The translations under genes and the position numbers were made by a program. Below, in pieces: positions 1 to 15,724 of a stretch of 64,000 nt of DNA. How positions within the stretch are numbered: the stretch's first letter is position 1; the number at the start of each line of letters is the position of its first letter. The DNA comes from Anisakis pegreffii (lineage: Eukaryota > Nematoda > Chromadorea > Rhabditida > Anisakidae). The notes under the pieces were generated by a model that saw only the letters and a program-made list of their open reading frames with translations, was not told the DNA's origin and made no database searches. Location of the stretch: positions 62,001-126,000 of the forward strand of contig JAPYMA010000217.1 of NCBI GenBank assembly GCA_035041965.1. Direction: 5' to 3'.

Positions 1-3000
1 TTAGTATGCTTGAAAGCCCACTTAACTGCTCCCATAAAACAACTGCATAATAGATCCAAGCTCGTTCTTAACATTTAACACTTAACTGCTCAACATTTAA
101 ATGACGATCATATGACGTGAGATACTCGCGTGAAGAACGTTACCAACATAATATTGTTTTTGCTAATGATATGCATCCACATGAATGATTAATTGGATGA
201 GTAGTGAATAGTGAGTACTTTTTGAGCTCTTTTAAACGATGTTTACATCAAAAACCATCTCCACATGCAATTGTTATCCAATAACGGCAAATCAGGGTTT
301 TTTAAGCAAGAAATGCTCACTGAATAAATACTAATAACAAGCAATGATAACAACAAGTGAAAGCTTTCTCAACACTAATTGAGAAGTCATCATAAAGCGG
401 TGATGAAACACTTTCAATACATATTTCTTACCAGTCCAAAAACAGCGTTAACATCAATAGTGAATAAACGATACCAGTTTTCGAATAACTGAAATGAGAC
501 TGCACTGGAAACACAAACGTTGTTCGTATGTATACCTATACATACGTCTGAATCATGTCAAATTACAAACCCACACATATTCAGTTGCCGCTTAAAATGC
601 TTTTCATAGTTACTGAGCTGAAATTTTCACGCTTTCGTTCGTTCGGTCATCGAACTTAATCGTTTTCATCAAAAGTTCACTCAACACTTTAAGCATTCCA
701 CAGATTAAATCATCACTCAACATTAAGCACATTGAACTTCTTTAAGCATTAAATATACATAGCACTAATTACAAAACTGCTTTTCTAATGAACATCATTT
801 AGTTCTACAAGAACCATTCGATAACATCACATGCTGCTTTCAGTACACAACTTGAGAGTGCTGTAATCTCTGAAGCAAAAATAAAACTGTCAATATGCAT
901 TAAAAATAATTTACAAATAAATCCCTACTTCGCACTTATGCACATATCCCTGCGATATCTGCCCATCTATCATGTTTATGTAACGTCAATAAATCACACT
1001 AAGTAAATAAGTCTCTTCAGATTTTCTTATCGGTTCATTCATTCCCATTTCCACTGGCTTTCATTTCTTGAGAGTCATCATTTAGTAATGTAACCAAAAG
1101 GAAACTATCCCCCCCCCTCTCTCTCTCTCTCTCTCTCGCCTTGTCGTTTCGTTTCGCTGATTCTTTCTGTGTCAATAATTAGCACCAGATGTAGCAACTA
1201 GAACGAGGAAATAAACATAATGGAAATTCAACTCGGAAAGAGAAATGTTCATAAATACGCATTCTTTGAAACAAAGACAGTGTTACAATAATGATCTAAA
1301 TGTTGCTTTCTGTTGTCGGCATTAATGGTGATTGTAAATGCAAAACTGTTTAACGAAAACAATATGAAGAGAACTTGAGCATCAATCAAACAAGTGAGTA
1401 GCGCCTCTTGTTCTTCTTCATCTTCACTTATTTATTGAACGTTTTTCCAACCTCATTCTTACCACTAACCCACTAAACGTTTTTCCTCATTCTCATACTG
1501 CCACAACATGATGTATGTTTACACTTTCACGATATTATCTAATTTCATACGATACGACGAATCAACAACCACATGAATGCTGTTTAAATATTGAAGTGAG
1601 TGCTCGTATAGACATTTTTCTAGTTACCTTCCTTTTTGTTTGAATAGGCTACATTTCAGTAAGGTGAATCACTGAATATTTGAACTCTTCAGCTAAACGA
1701 AATTTCTCTGTGAGTGTTCATCAAGAAGAACCGATAAAATTAATTCCAAATGAATGGGCAAACGTCATAATTTTCCACGTTTCCATAAGAACCGACAAAA
1801 AAAAAACAATATTCCTTTACCGATCATCTAAGAACAGTCGAAACTATTTCCATCTTTTTCCAGAAAAATAGATTTTCAGAATTACATCAATGCAACAAAA
1901 TTGCTGACTGCTCAGCAGTCGCCGAGAAGAGATAAGTACTGCTGCTTTTGCGGTTTAGGTGAACGGAGTGATCGAATAATCACATCAAATCAAGAATCCA
2001 GTGATGAACGTTGATCGACTGATGATCTGCTTTCACTCACCGAACAATTGTAACATTTTAATGGATTAAAAGTTATTTTTCACACTGCCTACCTAATTAC
2101 GGGCTGACTGATTGGGATTATGAATGAATGAGACAACGCACTGATATTATTGATTAAGTAATGATCACATATAGAATCTGAACGGTCGAATGTGTCGGAT
2201 GGACAGATTGATGTTCACTGGGATTTTATGAGACGCAAGCATCCATCAAAATGACGAGCCAGCCATCTTACTGATTGCTTGATATTAAAATTTAACCAGA
2301 AAAAGAATCAATCTTCGGAACATTTGACTGGCTATGGATATGCAAAGAAATGCTTGCAGCAGAAACGTAGTGTCATCACTCCATTAATGATAACGACACA
2401 CATTCTGAATGAGTGTTCTTTCAAACGTACGCTTTCAATTTCTTCCTACAACGGACCCGAGGCAACTGATATGCGCACACATTAATTGCAAAACTCCGTG
2501 TCACGGCAGTCAAGAATGATTACATGAAATTGGCAAAATTTTATTGATAATGTGTACATAGAATATACTGATCAGTTCTGTGGTTATTCGTGATAACTTT
2601 TCATGATGTGGTATTTCTCAGAAAAAAAAACAAAATTACGAAAAAAAGTAACCTAGTGAGAAGTGGTTCGCTATTTGACTGGTTGGAAATGATTAAATTG
2701 TTAATATGATTGCGCTAGTGGTGATGTGGGCATGGTAAACATAAGAGATGAGCGAATATAGCGAAACAAGCAAAATATGAGTGATAAAAAACTGAAGGAA
2801 TTAATGATTGAGGAGAATATTGCAGCAAAGTAGAGGCAACAGCAATAATAACTATTGCTATGCTGCTTTTATACTCATATTCATCGTTACACTTCTTCAA
2901 CATTCTTCTTTCCTTTCCCTTCTGTTTCAAATCAGTTATATTGGAAAAAACATACACATATGTATAAATAAATATTATAAATTAATATATATGCATTCAT

Positions 3001-3383
3001 CAAAATATTCATCAATCAAACTAGAAAATTAATATAACAACACAACATCACAAAGAGAGCATTTTGGAATTATTACGATTATAATATCGATATTATTAGT
3101 ATTCAAATTCAATTCAAACCGAGATTGTATTCCACGAGAAAACAGCATGATTGTAAGGGTTGTGGCGCGGCACAAATCATTCATTGAACATGAATCAATT
3201 GGAAATGAGAGAGGTGTGAAATTAGAAGAGACCGTATGCAATGATGGAACAAACGCACAAACAATTCTTAAAGCAGCCAAACCAGCGAGCTGATTGATTG
3301 CATTCGGGTTGATGAACTTATTGAACAAGAGCTTTTCAAACTGATATGAGATGATAGTAGCAGTACTAAAACAAGCAGCTCAC
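1..3383. other. No confident gene; probable intron of the hippocalcin-like gene
   Basis: The stretch is AT-rich with only short random open frames. The first exon of the calcium-sensor gene at 3384-3761 ends in a GTGAGC donor pointing leftward into this region, so it should be its first intron, more than 3.3 kb long. I looked for the missing C-terminal exons (an AIYKMV-type start, the fourth EF-hand) on the minus strand and did not find them, so they are probably beyond the left edge. A C-run followed by a CT microsatellite sits at 1109-1137. Confidence 0.5.
1109..1137. repeat. C-run plus (CT)n microsatellite
   Basis: About nine C followed by about ten CT units, uninterrupted. It lies in the presumed intron of the hippocalcin-like gene. 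A similar pyrimidine tract occurs at 52136-52179. Confidence 0.9.
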
Positions 3384-3761
3384 CGTAACAATTTCGAGCA
3401 TTTCGTCTCGTGAGATGAAACCGTCACCGTCGAGGTCGTACATTTTGAAAGCCCATCGCAACTTTTGCTCCACTTGACCACGACTGGTCACCGAAAGTGC
3501 ACAAAGGAATTCGCGAAAATCAATGCTTCCGTCTTTGTTAGCATCGAATGTACGGAAGACGTGCTCAGCGAACTTAGATGCGTCACCGAAAGGAAAGAAG
3601 TTGGCGTATATGGCCTTGAATTCTTGCACAGAGAGACGCCCGGATGGACAATCTTTAAGGAAGCCTCGGTACCAATCGTTAATTTCGCTCTCAGTGAATA
3701 GCGTTTCGTTGAGCAAATCACTAAGACAATCAGGCTTCAGCTTGCTATTCTTCTTGCCCAT
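3384..3761 (-). CDS. Neuronal calcium sensor, hippocalcin/neurocalcin type (first coding exon, partial)
   Basis: This exon encodes the first 126 residues of an EF-hand calcium sensor of the hippocalcin/neurocalcin/VILIP group, which couples calcium to membrane-linked signalling in neurons. It starts [10 protein letters not shown], a typical N-myristoylation signal. That decides the start at 3761 over a longer frame opening at 3791. EF1 is degenerate (CPSG), as in the family. EF2 is [12 protein letters not shown] and EF3 is [12 protein letters not shown]. The stretch [20 protein letters not shown] closely follows vertebrate hippocalcin. The exon stops after EMLEIVT at a GTGAGC donor. About 65 residues including EF4 are missing and should lie left of the window. 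It is tandem with the ncs-2-like gene on the same strand, about 630 bases downstream of that gene's stop. The family is certain; the exact orthologue is not. Confidence 0.9.
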
Positions 3762-4392
3762 TGTGTGACGGATGGCAGCACAGCAGAGCACAACACAGAA
3801 TGGATGAGGATCGGATGGAACACCAAGAGGACACGCTTAACGAATGAACGATAAACGTCGTGACGTCAAGTGAATGAACGAAATACGAAGCAAACCGAAC
3901 AAATGTTGTTGTGCTCTTGCTGCCATCTCTAACAAAACAGTTATTGCTGCCACAACTACTGATCCTTACAGCCGCGTCATAACTCGATACGATTCATTGC
4001 TCACTCTCTCACTGCTCATCACGCATCATCCTGTTGTTGCGCCCCCGAATTGCATCGACAGCTCGGTTAAACTTATTCAGTCCAATATCCTTCAGCTTCT
4101 ACTTTAAATGCACTATGGTCGTCTTCTAACTGTGCGCCCACAAATGCTTTAACTGTGAGCATTAAAGACATCTAATGTTCTGCTGACATCTAATATAATT
4201 GTGCCATAGATGAACAAAAATTGATTACGCGCTATAGACATTCATCACATATCAGTAATGTACTATTTGATGATTTTGTGAGAGGGAACAGAATGGAACA
4301 AACAAAATTTGCATATATACGAAGAGCGCGCAAGCAATGAAAAGAGAATGAGTGGAATGAAGGTGGAATGATCACAGTGGAGGCCAGATAAG

Positions 4393-7300
4393 CTATTTCT
4401 TCACTTCGTTTGTCAAGATCTGGAATAGCTCCTTATCGGCGAGGCACCCGTCCACGAACTCCTTCAATGTCAGCTCCTGCAAATCACCACTATTACGCTT
4501 GCGTCACTCCACTCACAATCACCATCAAGACATTTCTTTCATTACTCTAAACATAACATTGAGGTTACATTTCCTTTCGAATCACTTAATTACAACCAAC
4601 TGATAATTCATCACATCAGTTTGGTACTTCGGTGAACATCTAAAGTGCAAAATTTTCGACGTTCGTCAAAAATTCATTCAACAGTGAATAATCATAATCA
4701 CTAATTATTCATTTTCTTGTTGAATCAGATTACTAACGAGTACAAAAACTAATCAGTATCATCTGAAAAAAGCCACAGCAAAACATATTTACCATCAATC
4801 ATTCAAAATTGTCTTTTCATTGGTATGATAAGCTTAGCATCTAACAAAAATCATCTACCAATGCCAGAGTATTCGATTCAACAAGATGAATTTCCAGCCG
4901 CTACAAAATGAACGCTAACATCCGTTTTCCTTCTCTTATGCACTCCCACTTGAATGCAACCACTCGAAAATGAGTTTAAAAAATAAACTAGAGTGGGACC
5001 ATTCAGTTTCGAGATTTCAATTTCATCACGACTATGTCTGGATAATTTCGCAACGCTCTCAATTCGAAGGACTCAATTGCACAAAGCTGAAACTTTTTCT
5101 CTTCCACTCCTAAGACGCATTTCATTGAAATTTCGATTTGGATTCAGAGTTTTATAGTAAAGATGAGTTGTTAGTCTAATAGTCGAAAACATATCCATTA
5201 GATTGTTTCATGAATTTTTGGATTATCCTTCAAATCAAACAACCCATATGAAGAACTACGTAGCTTTAATTCATTCTGCGTCTACTATTTCTACCTCCTC
5301 GAGGCAGCTAATCAGATACAACATACTTTGCTTGATGCAGTTTTTTCCTTTTTACTGCCCAGTTTTGAAACTCAACATTATCATATTCATAAGTACATAT
5401 TGTCGCATCTTTCACATTCCACGAATCCAATAAACTTTGCGGCTTATTCGGTAGTGCTTCAGCAGTTTCAGTTCTTATGTAGCAAATGAAATTTTTTTTC
5501 GTGATTCGAAAATTTTCAGCGCGATTTCCCGCGCACTACGATAAACTCATAGAATTGTGTCATGAAAATCAACAAGGCCGCGAACTGTTACTTTCGGAAG
5601 AAAAAAAAAGCAATTTGAAGAATATTTTAAATATTTGAAGGCTTCGATGAAAAATGAAATGAGATGGAAACGCTCTGGGAGAAATTGACTGTACTTGAGT
5701 ATATCAAATATCATTGAGGTTCTAATTACTGAACCTTCTTACGTGCTCGATTGTGCAATTCACTATTTTTCATTTCTCGTAATTGAAACTTTTTGTCAAT
5801 ACCATGCATCAATAACATTCTTACATTATTATACGACATAAATGTTTTTCTTTTGAACTGGATGCTGAAACGAACACATCAGAAAATAATCTGGCTTAGC
5901 GCGTTATTAAGATATGACGGCATGATTTGGTGATAAGTAGCTGACTGATTATCCTACTTGAAGGGATAAGGCAAAACTAGAAACCTTGTCATTGTTGACA
6001 TCCATCTTTTCAAATATCATCTTCGCCCGCTTTCTCGGCGAGTCGTCCGCAGATTTTGTTACTTCAGGACCGAGCATTTCATATATTGCCTTAACAAAAA
6101 ATCGAAATTAATTAAAAGCCAACAAAATGTAAAAAAATGCTACAATCAACAATTGTAGGTTCCAGTAACAATAATTCATTCTCATTAATTGCTAATGACC
6201 ACGTGAAAACTCAACGAATATATTAATTCAAATGAATCAGCAAAATTTCATATACAAAGCGAAGCGGAGAAATAACAGTGATCAAGATAAGGAGAGTTTC
6301 AGTCAAATGAAAGTAATATCTATCAACTAAAGCCAATATTACAATCCAATAATTGAACTCTGATGCATCCGTTAGCTTTAATGGATTGAATCGGATTCAA
6401 TAGAAGGGTCAGAGGTTATGTGATATAACATTTTACGTCTTGATGACCTATACTAAAGTAGCAGATATGGTTAACACATTGCATGCAATAAAAATATTGT
6501 TCAGTGTGTACATTCACAATCAGCAACAACAATAACAAGCGATTTCCTTCACAAAAAGCAATGCATCACTGCAATCAGTAAGCTTATAAAAGTGCTGTCC
6601 AATCTAGTTTTCTTCGTCGTTGTTAAATGATGATTGAAGTTCAAATAAAAAAGAAAAGCTCTTTGATCAGTGGAACATTCCAATGCTATTCAGCTTGAAA
6701 CAACAGTGGATATAAAACTAGACTTGCATTGGCTGATATTATATAAAAAGCCTTACTTCTATAATCTTGATCATTTCCTTCTCATCAATAGTGCCATTGC
6801 CATCAATATCATACATCCTGAAGGCCCATTCTAATTTCTGCTCGGGAGTTCCTGAGCTAGTTACATTGATCGCCAGCAGGAATTCTTTGAAATCGATGAA
6901 GCCACTATTGTCGGTATCAAATGTTCGGAATACATGCTCACAGAAGCCTTCCGCGCTACCCGACGGAAAGAAATCTTTATAGACTTTAATGAACTGCTCT
7001 TTTGTTAAGTGTCCTTTCGGACAGTCTTGCTGCAAATCGATTGAATAATTAACTAATTACTCCCTAACACTGCAAAAATTTGAGTAAATCTTCGACAAGG
7101 ACCATGATTCATTCGATAAGATAATGAGTAAATTAACTGAGTTGAGCAAATGAAAACGACTCATTTCTTTGGAAAATCAACAGGTGGTTGCAAAATTTTA
7201 AGAAGACTTTTAAGAGAGCCGAATAAATTGACGATGAAAAAAGCTATAGTCAGATGAGGTAATCAAAAGAAAGAGGCAGAATGTGACTTACAACAAATCC

Positions 7301-7402
7301 TTTATACCACTCTTTGATTTGCTCTTCGGTAAAGTTAGTATTCCTCTTGAGAAATTCGAGATCTTCTTTGGAGAGCTTCGGCTTCGAGCCCTTAAGACCC
7401 AT
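4393..7402 (-). CDS. ncs-2: Neuronal calcium sensor, NCS-2-like (complete)
   Basis: Four exons join in phase: 7402-7292, 7029-6757, 6089-5985 and 4476-4393, giving 190 residues, the normal length for this family. The product starts [19 protein letters not shown], with glycine 2 available for myristoylation, and acts as a calcium-switched membrane-associated sensor. EF1 is degenerate (CPKG). EF2 ([12 protein letters not shown]), EF3 ([12 protein letters not shown]) and EF4 (DVNNDKELTLKE) keep calcium ligands. The EF4 loop is split by the last intron. The C-terminus is LTNEVKK. All introns are GT-AG. The wording matches my memory of C. elegans NCS-2 better than NCS-1; the symbol rests on that. 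It is divergently arranged with katanin, with 484 bases between the start codons. Confidence 0.88.
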
Positions 7403-7886
7403 TTGATGGGAAAAACTTTTGTAAAAAATTATCAGATTCGATGAGTCGGATAATGACTAGCAGTCAGTCAGATGAAAGAGATAGATGGATGCTTGAAGAT
7501 TGATAGTTGTGTTGTAAAAATAAAATTTAGTGGTTTATTATTAAATATGGTGATAATAATATATTACAAATGAACTCGAACACGATGAGTATCACGACGA
7601 GTGCCAGCAGTGATAAGATGAACGAAACAACACATGTACTAGCTGCTCAAGATCGATTGCTGCTGCTGCCCGCACACATGCAGTCCTTAAGCTCCACCCC
7701 AGGCACAGCCCTAATTGGGCCATCTCTGCTCACAAAATCAATCGTTGCCCCGCCTATTCATTTCGCTTCTTGCTTGGAATTAGTTCTTGTGTCTATACGA
7801 TATGATGGCATTCGGCCAATCTTTTGACGGGTGCAAATGTTGCTGCTGCTAATGATTTGTTGTTGTAACAAGTATTGATCCATTAA
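7403..7886. promoter_or_regulatory. Shared intergenic region between the divergent ncs-2-like and katanin genes
   Basis: These 484 bases separate two outward-facing start codons, so they must contain the 5' UTRs and probably both promoters. A clean TTTCAG acceptor just before the katanin ATG is not visible. A short open frame at 7570-7827 (+) has no family resemblance and is treated as chance. No individual element can be named. Confidence 0.45.
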
Positions 7887-11473
<3,587 letters not shown>

Positions 11474-12529
11474 CATTAGTGTTTATGTGCATAATTCGTC
11501 AGCCTAAACTTCATGCACCCTTCAAAAGCGTTGTTCATTTTGTGTGGAAGCCTATTCATGTATATGTATATATTTAATGTTCATTTGCTGACGAAAGCAT
11601 CAACGAACTGTTTATCATCGAGTTCGGCGGCCCTCGTTCATGCAAGTATTTTCCTGACTAATCACTCCAGTGGCTCAATATGTTGAAGTAAATGAATGCA
11701 AGAAATAATGCGGGTTCGCGGCATAATCATTCTCTTTGCTGGAGTTTTCATTCATGCAATAAGTGACAACTGATTGCAATGTAAATTTTTTCGCTTGTAA
11801 ATTTGGATGTCCATATTCAGTGATCATTGTTCGTTCTTGTTGATGTTTCGTGTAATATGCCGTAATATATAACCAATGAATATTTCACATTTATTCGTGC
11901 AATAAATAATTGAATATTCAAAATGGTTTCACTACAAATGAATGAGTTTCAAATGCTGGAAGTGTGATGCACCACCGTGATGTATTATTCTTTTTGTTCG
12001 TCAAACATCCATATTCCATTTGATTGATTTATGAAAATTTGAAAGCTGTACTAACATCTTTCATAAGTTCAACTGATTTTCCCCCAAAAAAAACACACTT
12101 TGGAAGATGTATACCGCACCTTTTTGATTTCGTTGTAAATGATTGTTTCAAAATGTTTTCTATATTTCCAAAATATTCTGTTTTTAGCATTAGTCTTAAG
12201 CTTAGAATACTTCGAGGACTTGCACTTAGAATCAGATTGTCCTCAACAATTTGAACAAGACAAAATAATTCCTGGAGCTTACGATAGTTGGTGCACTCAC
12301 GGCTCAGTATTAAAGGTTTTGGATGTTAAGCACATTGATTTGAGAATGAGCGTTTGATTGTGTTGATGCATGGCAAAAATCTGACTGAATGATTACAAGC
12401 AACGTTTCTCGCACAATACGTAGTTTTCATTTAATTTCTGTATTTCAGTAAACGGTTTTTGAGATTGAATCAAGTTTGAAGAAAGAGGAGTATCCAGCGG
12501 TACTACTTTGTTATAACTTTTTCTGCCGC

Positions 12530-14993
12530 ATGGAGGTGGCGAGTTCATCAGCCGGTGAATTTTTGCTTCTGATTATTACGGATGTGTTAACGAGTTGTTT
12601 TATGAGGTCATTTGATTCGTTCGAAATACGAGCATTTACTAGGTGCATACTCGTTTCGATTCACCTGCACTGTTTTTGCTGTTTATGAATCAAGATTGCT
12701 TCTGTTCATTAGTCTTTGGGTGGAATGAACATAACGAAACCAAATCATACTATTTCGCGAAATGAAATTGTATAGCAATTCTCGTTTGATAAGCACACTA
12801 TCTGCTTAACAAAATTCTATCACAGACTGACATTCGTATGGAATTTAGTTTCTGTGAACGTACATAGCTGACTTTCATGGTTATTGTTTTGAGCGTCAAA
12901 CCCACGGTTGGCTCAGTCAAAATTGGTGATCAATCTTCGAAGGCAAGAAGGCAATCCTATCCTGAAATATATTCGCAATATTCCATTCGAATGGACCGAT
13001 ATTAAGGTTACAGACCGTTTCCTTCCTGAGCAATTATTTTGTCTTTTGGCAATTTAAGCTAACGTACTTTAAAAGTTGGATTATGCAGTCAGCTTATTCA
13101 TTCAAGGTTCTATCGTTTATTGTTTTGCAAGAGCGATTCGGATAAGACGTTCAATCAGAAGATGTCAGCGAGACAGCCATTTGTGTTCTTTATTTAATCA
13201 GCAAGTCCAACTCATTACGAGTTTATGCCTCTCTGTTATCACCAATATCAATAATATCACATTCTTTCTTCCTTAGCATTTTTCTTTACGCGCAGCTGAC
13301 AATAATAGCGTTGGGTATCATCCGTCTTCATGAAATTATAACTTGGATCATAAAAAATTTGACGAGCACAGAGTTTTTGAGTTACTCTCCCATATTGCCC
13401 AATGATTTGTAGGGAGAGGGACTCAAAAGGAGTCCAAAACTACGTTCCGATTGATCGGTTGAACATTCGTCTAAATCGTTCATTTGTATATTACTTATAA
13501 AATTGCACATTATTCACATGCGCATTGCTCGAATGAATAGATTTGATGTGTAACTGATGTCAGCGAGGTAATTGTTGAAAATTTTTATGTGATGTTAAAT
13601 AAATCATTACATACCTATTTTTCGACGAGTTGCACAATGAGTTAACTGACTCAGTCGGAGTCGGCTGATGAGCAATGAATGCTTCTGTGGCGTTCTTATC
13701 ATCGTCTTCCAAGATGAAAAATAATTATTGTCACCAGGAGATAACTTAAAGTCTGCAGAGTGTATTCGCATTTCTATTTTTGTGAATGATTTGAAGGCTG
13801 ATTTCGAGGTTGGCCGAGAGATGGGTATTTTGTATTTGAGCTTGAAATGGCATAAACTACATCCATGTTATATCGAAAGTCGCATGGCATCAGATTTGAA
13901 TGAATACGCAATCAAAGTAAGCTGATTCATCATTTCATTGTTAAAGTAAATGGTAATGAAGTGAATATAGCGTCAGTGTTCCATGTGATATTTTCTTCGA
14001 GTATCGTTATCTTTCTGTATTTTGCTTGTAACTTTATGCATTTGTCTACTGACTATGAGGTAGATGTGAGGCTGAGATAAACGCATTCTTCAGATTTGTT
14101 TAGCAAAGTTCATTCGCAACCGAGACGATAAGGAAATTTTGATTGGTTTAGAGGTAGAAATTCGATCAACAATCGTGTGTGAAAAGTATTTTTATATCCG
14201 ATATAATGGTAAAATAATGATGCAAGGCCATAGATGGATCGACGTTCTTTCTCGATTCTGCTTTCAGGTATTGTTGGTGTTGGTAAACATTGATCAGTAT
14301 TCGATGCTACGTGAGTTGAATCTTCTCTGTTATCAAGCCAATTTAAAACTTGTTCTATGTTATTCGGCTGGAGAAGCTGCCGAATATCTTGAAGGTTTGC
14401 ATTCATCGAGGAACAAGAACGAGCAAAATGTGGTAGATGCGTTTCAAGAGAAAAAGAAGAAACGCCTAGGAATCAGTGAAACAAGCCAGTCCACTGAGGT
14501 TAATATATTATTGAATATCACCGATTGTATTGTTTTATGCTCACCTTTATTAGGTAATCATTTATTTTAATTTCACCATTTTATGCAATGTGCTGAAGGT
14601 GTTTCTAATCTGCCACACTCTGAACAATTGTTTAACATCTGCGCTTTGTGTTGATTGCAAAGGTTCATGTGAAATCATTCATCAGCGTATCTCAACAAGA
14701 AATATGCCTGAGTTCTTTCACCTTAGCGTGCTATGCACTGTTTTAATACGGTTACGTGTTTTTTAGTTTGCTCACATGCTCTAACTTTTCAGATCATTCA
14801 ACAAGCGGTCGCTTTTTTGTGTAGCATACGCTCGGTTACTACCTCAGATGCACAACGTCTTATCGGCACTTTCGGTAGCATTAAAGCAATCGCGAATGCC
14901 GATATAGAAAAACTTTCATTGTGCCCTGGTTTAGGTCCTATTAAAGCTGAAAACATCTACACGTTTTTCAGAGCGACGTTTATTAAAAAATGA
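12530..14993 (+). CDS. ercc-1: DNA excision repair subunit ERCC1
   Basis: ERCC1 is the non-catalytic partner of XPF. Together they cut the 5' side of nucleotide-excision and crosslink-repair intermediates. Well-supported exons are 12894-13006 (GNPILKYIRNIPFEW, matching the central-domain start), 13797-13916 (YLSLKWHKLHPCYI), 14268-14498 and 14793-14993. The last carries the tandem helix-hairpin-helix that binds XPF and DNA, including LCPGLGPIKAENI and SDAQRLIGTFGSI. All join in phase. The first exon, 12530-12554 (MEVASSSA), is my inference: it ends at a GTGAAT donor in the right phase for the acceptor at 12893, giving 229 residues. Another start is possible. Like other ERCC1 proteins it lacks an ERKXXXD nuclease motif. 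It follows katanin by about 1.06 kb on the same strand. Confidence 0.88.
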
Positions 14994-15724
14994 GTGGCTG
15001 CTTGTTTTTGTATGTATACAATTGTTAATTTTGACAAATTGTTCTTTGAATAATTCTTCTGATTATTTTTGTCTTATGTTATGTTGTATTCTTATGACCT
15101 TTTAACCGTTGCATTTGTTGCAGTCAGTTGTGTCGTCTACTTTTGCTCGCAACAGTATTCTACAATGTGTAATTAATTGTTTCCATCGATAAAATTTCGC
15201 TACCACTCATTTTCAAATCATTCATCGTTTCGGGTCCTTTCCATATTATGCTTACTTTTACCTAAAATAAGAGTGTTTCTCAACAACCTGAATGTTGCGT
15301 TCATTGCGAAAATTGTATTGTACGATAATGATTATAGCGTTCAATATGTGATCGAAACAAATTAGGTTGTTGAAATAAATGGGTATATGGTTAATTGAAA
15401 ACTTTTCTTTATAATTTTTTTTCTTATTCAGCGATTCTTTATTTCTCGAGAAAGTATCTCGGGATACAGTTTTGCTAAGTATTCGATTGCTTGAAATGAG
15501 ACTAAGTGAACTTTCTATTTGAAAAGAAATATATGCAATTACGTGAAAGTTTGGCTGCAATTTGCATGGCGTCGAATATTTGGATGTTATCGTGTTCTAT
15601 CGTTCAACGTTTCAATTCATTCGATTCCTATTCAAATTCAGTGAAAAAGCGAATCGCATTATAGGATCTCTTTTGATATGAATTGAGTTGCTGGAATATA
15701 GTGGCAATAACTGAGCAATCATCG

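Noticed and set aside
3465..3768. Several frames on the opposite strand of the hippocalcin-like exon
   Set aside because: They are shadows of a well-conserved coding exon.
3366..3791. Longer start ([15 protein letters not shown]) for the hippocalcin-like protein
   Set aside because: It would bury the N-terminal glycine needed for myristoylation, a conserved family feature.
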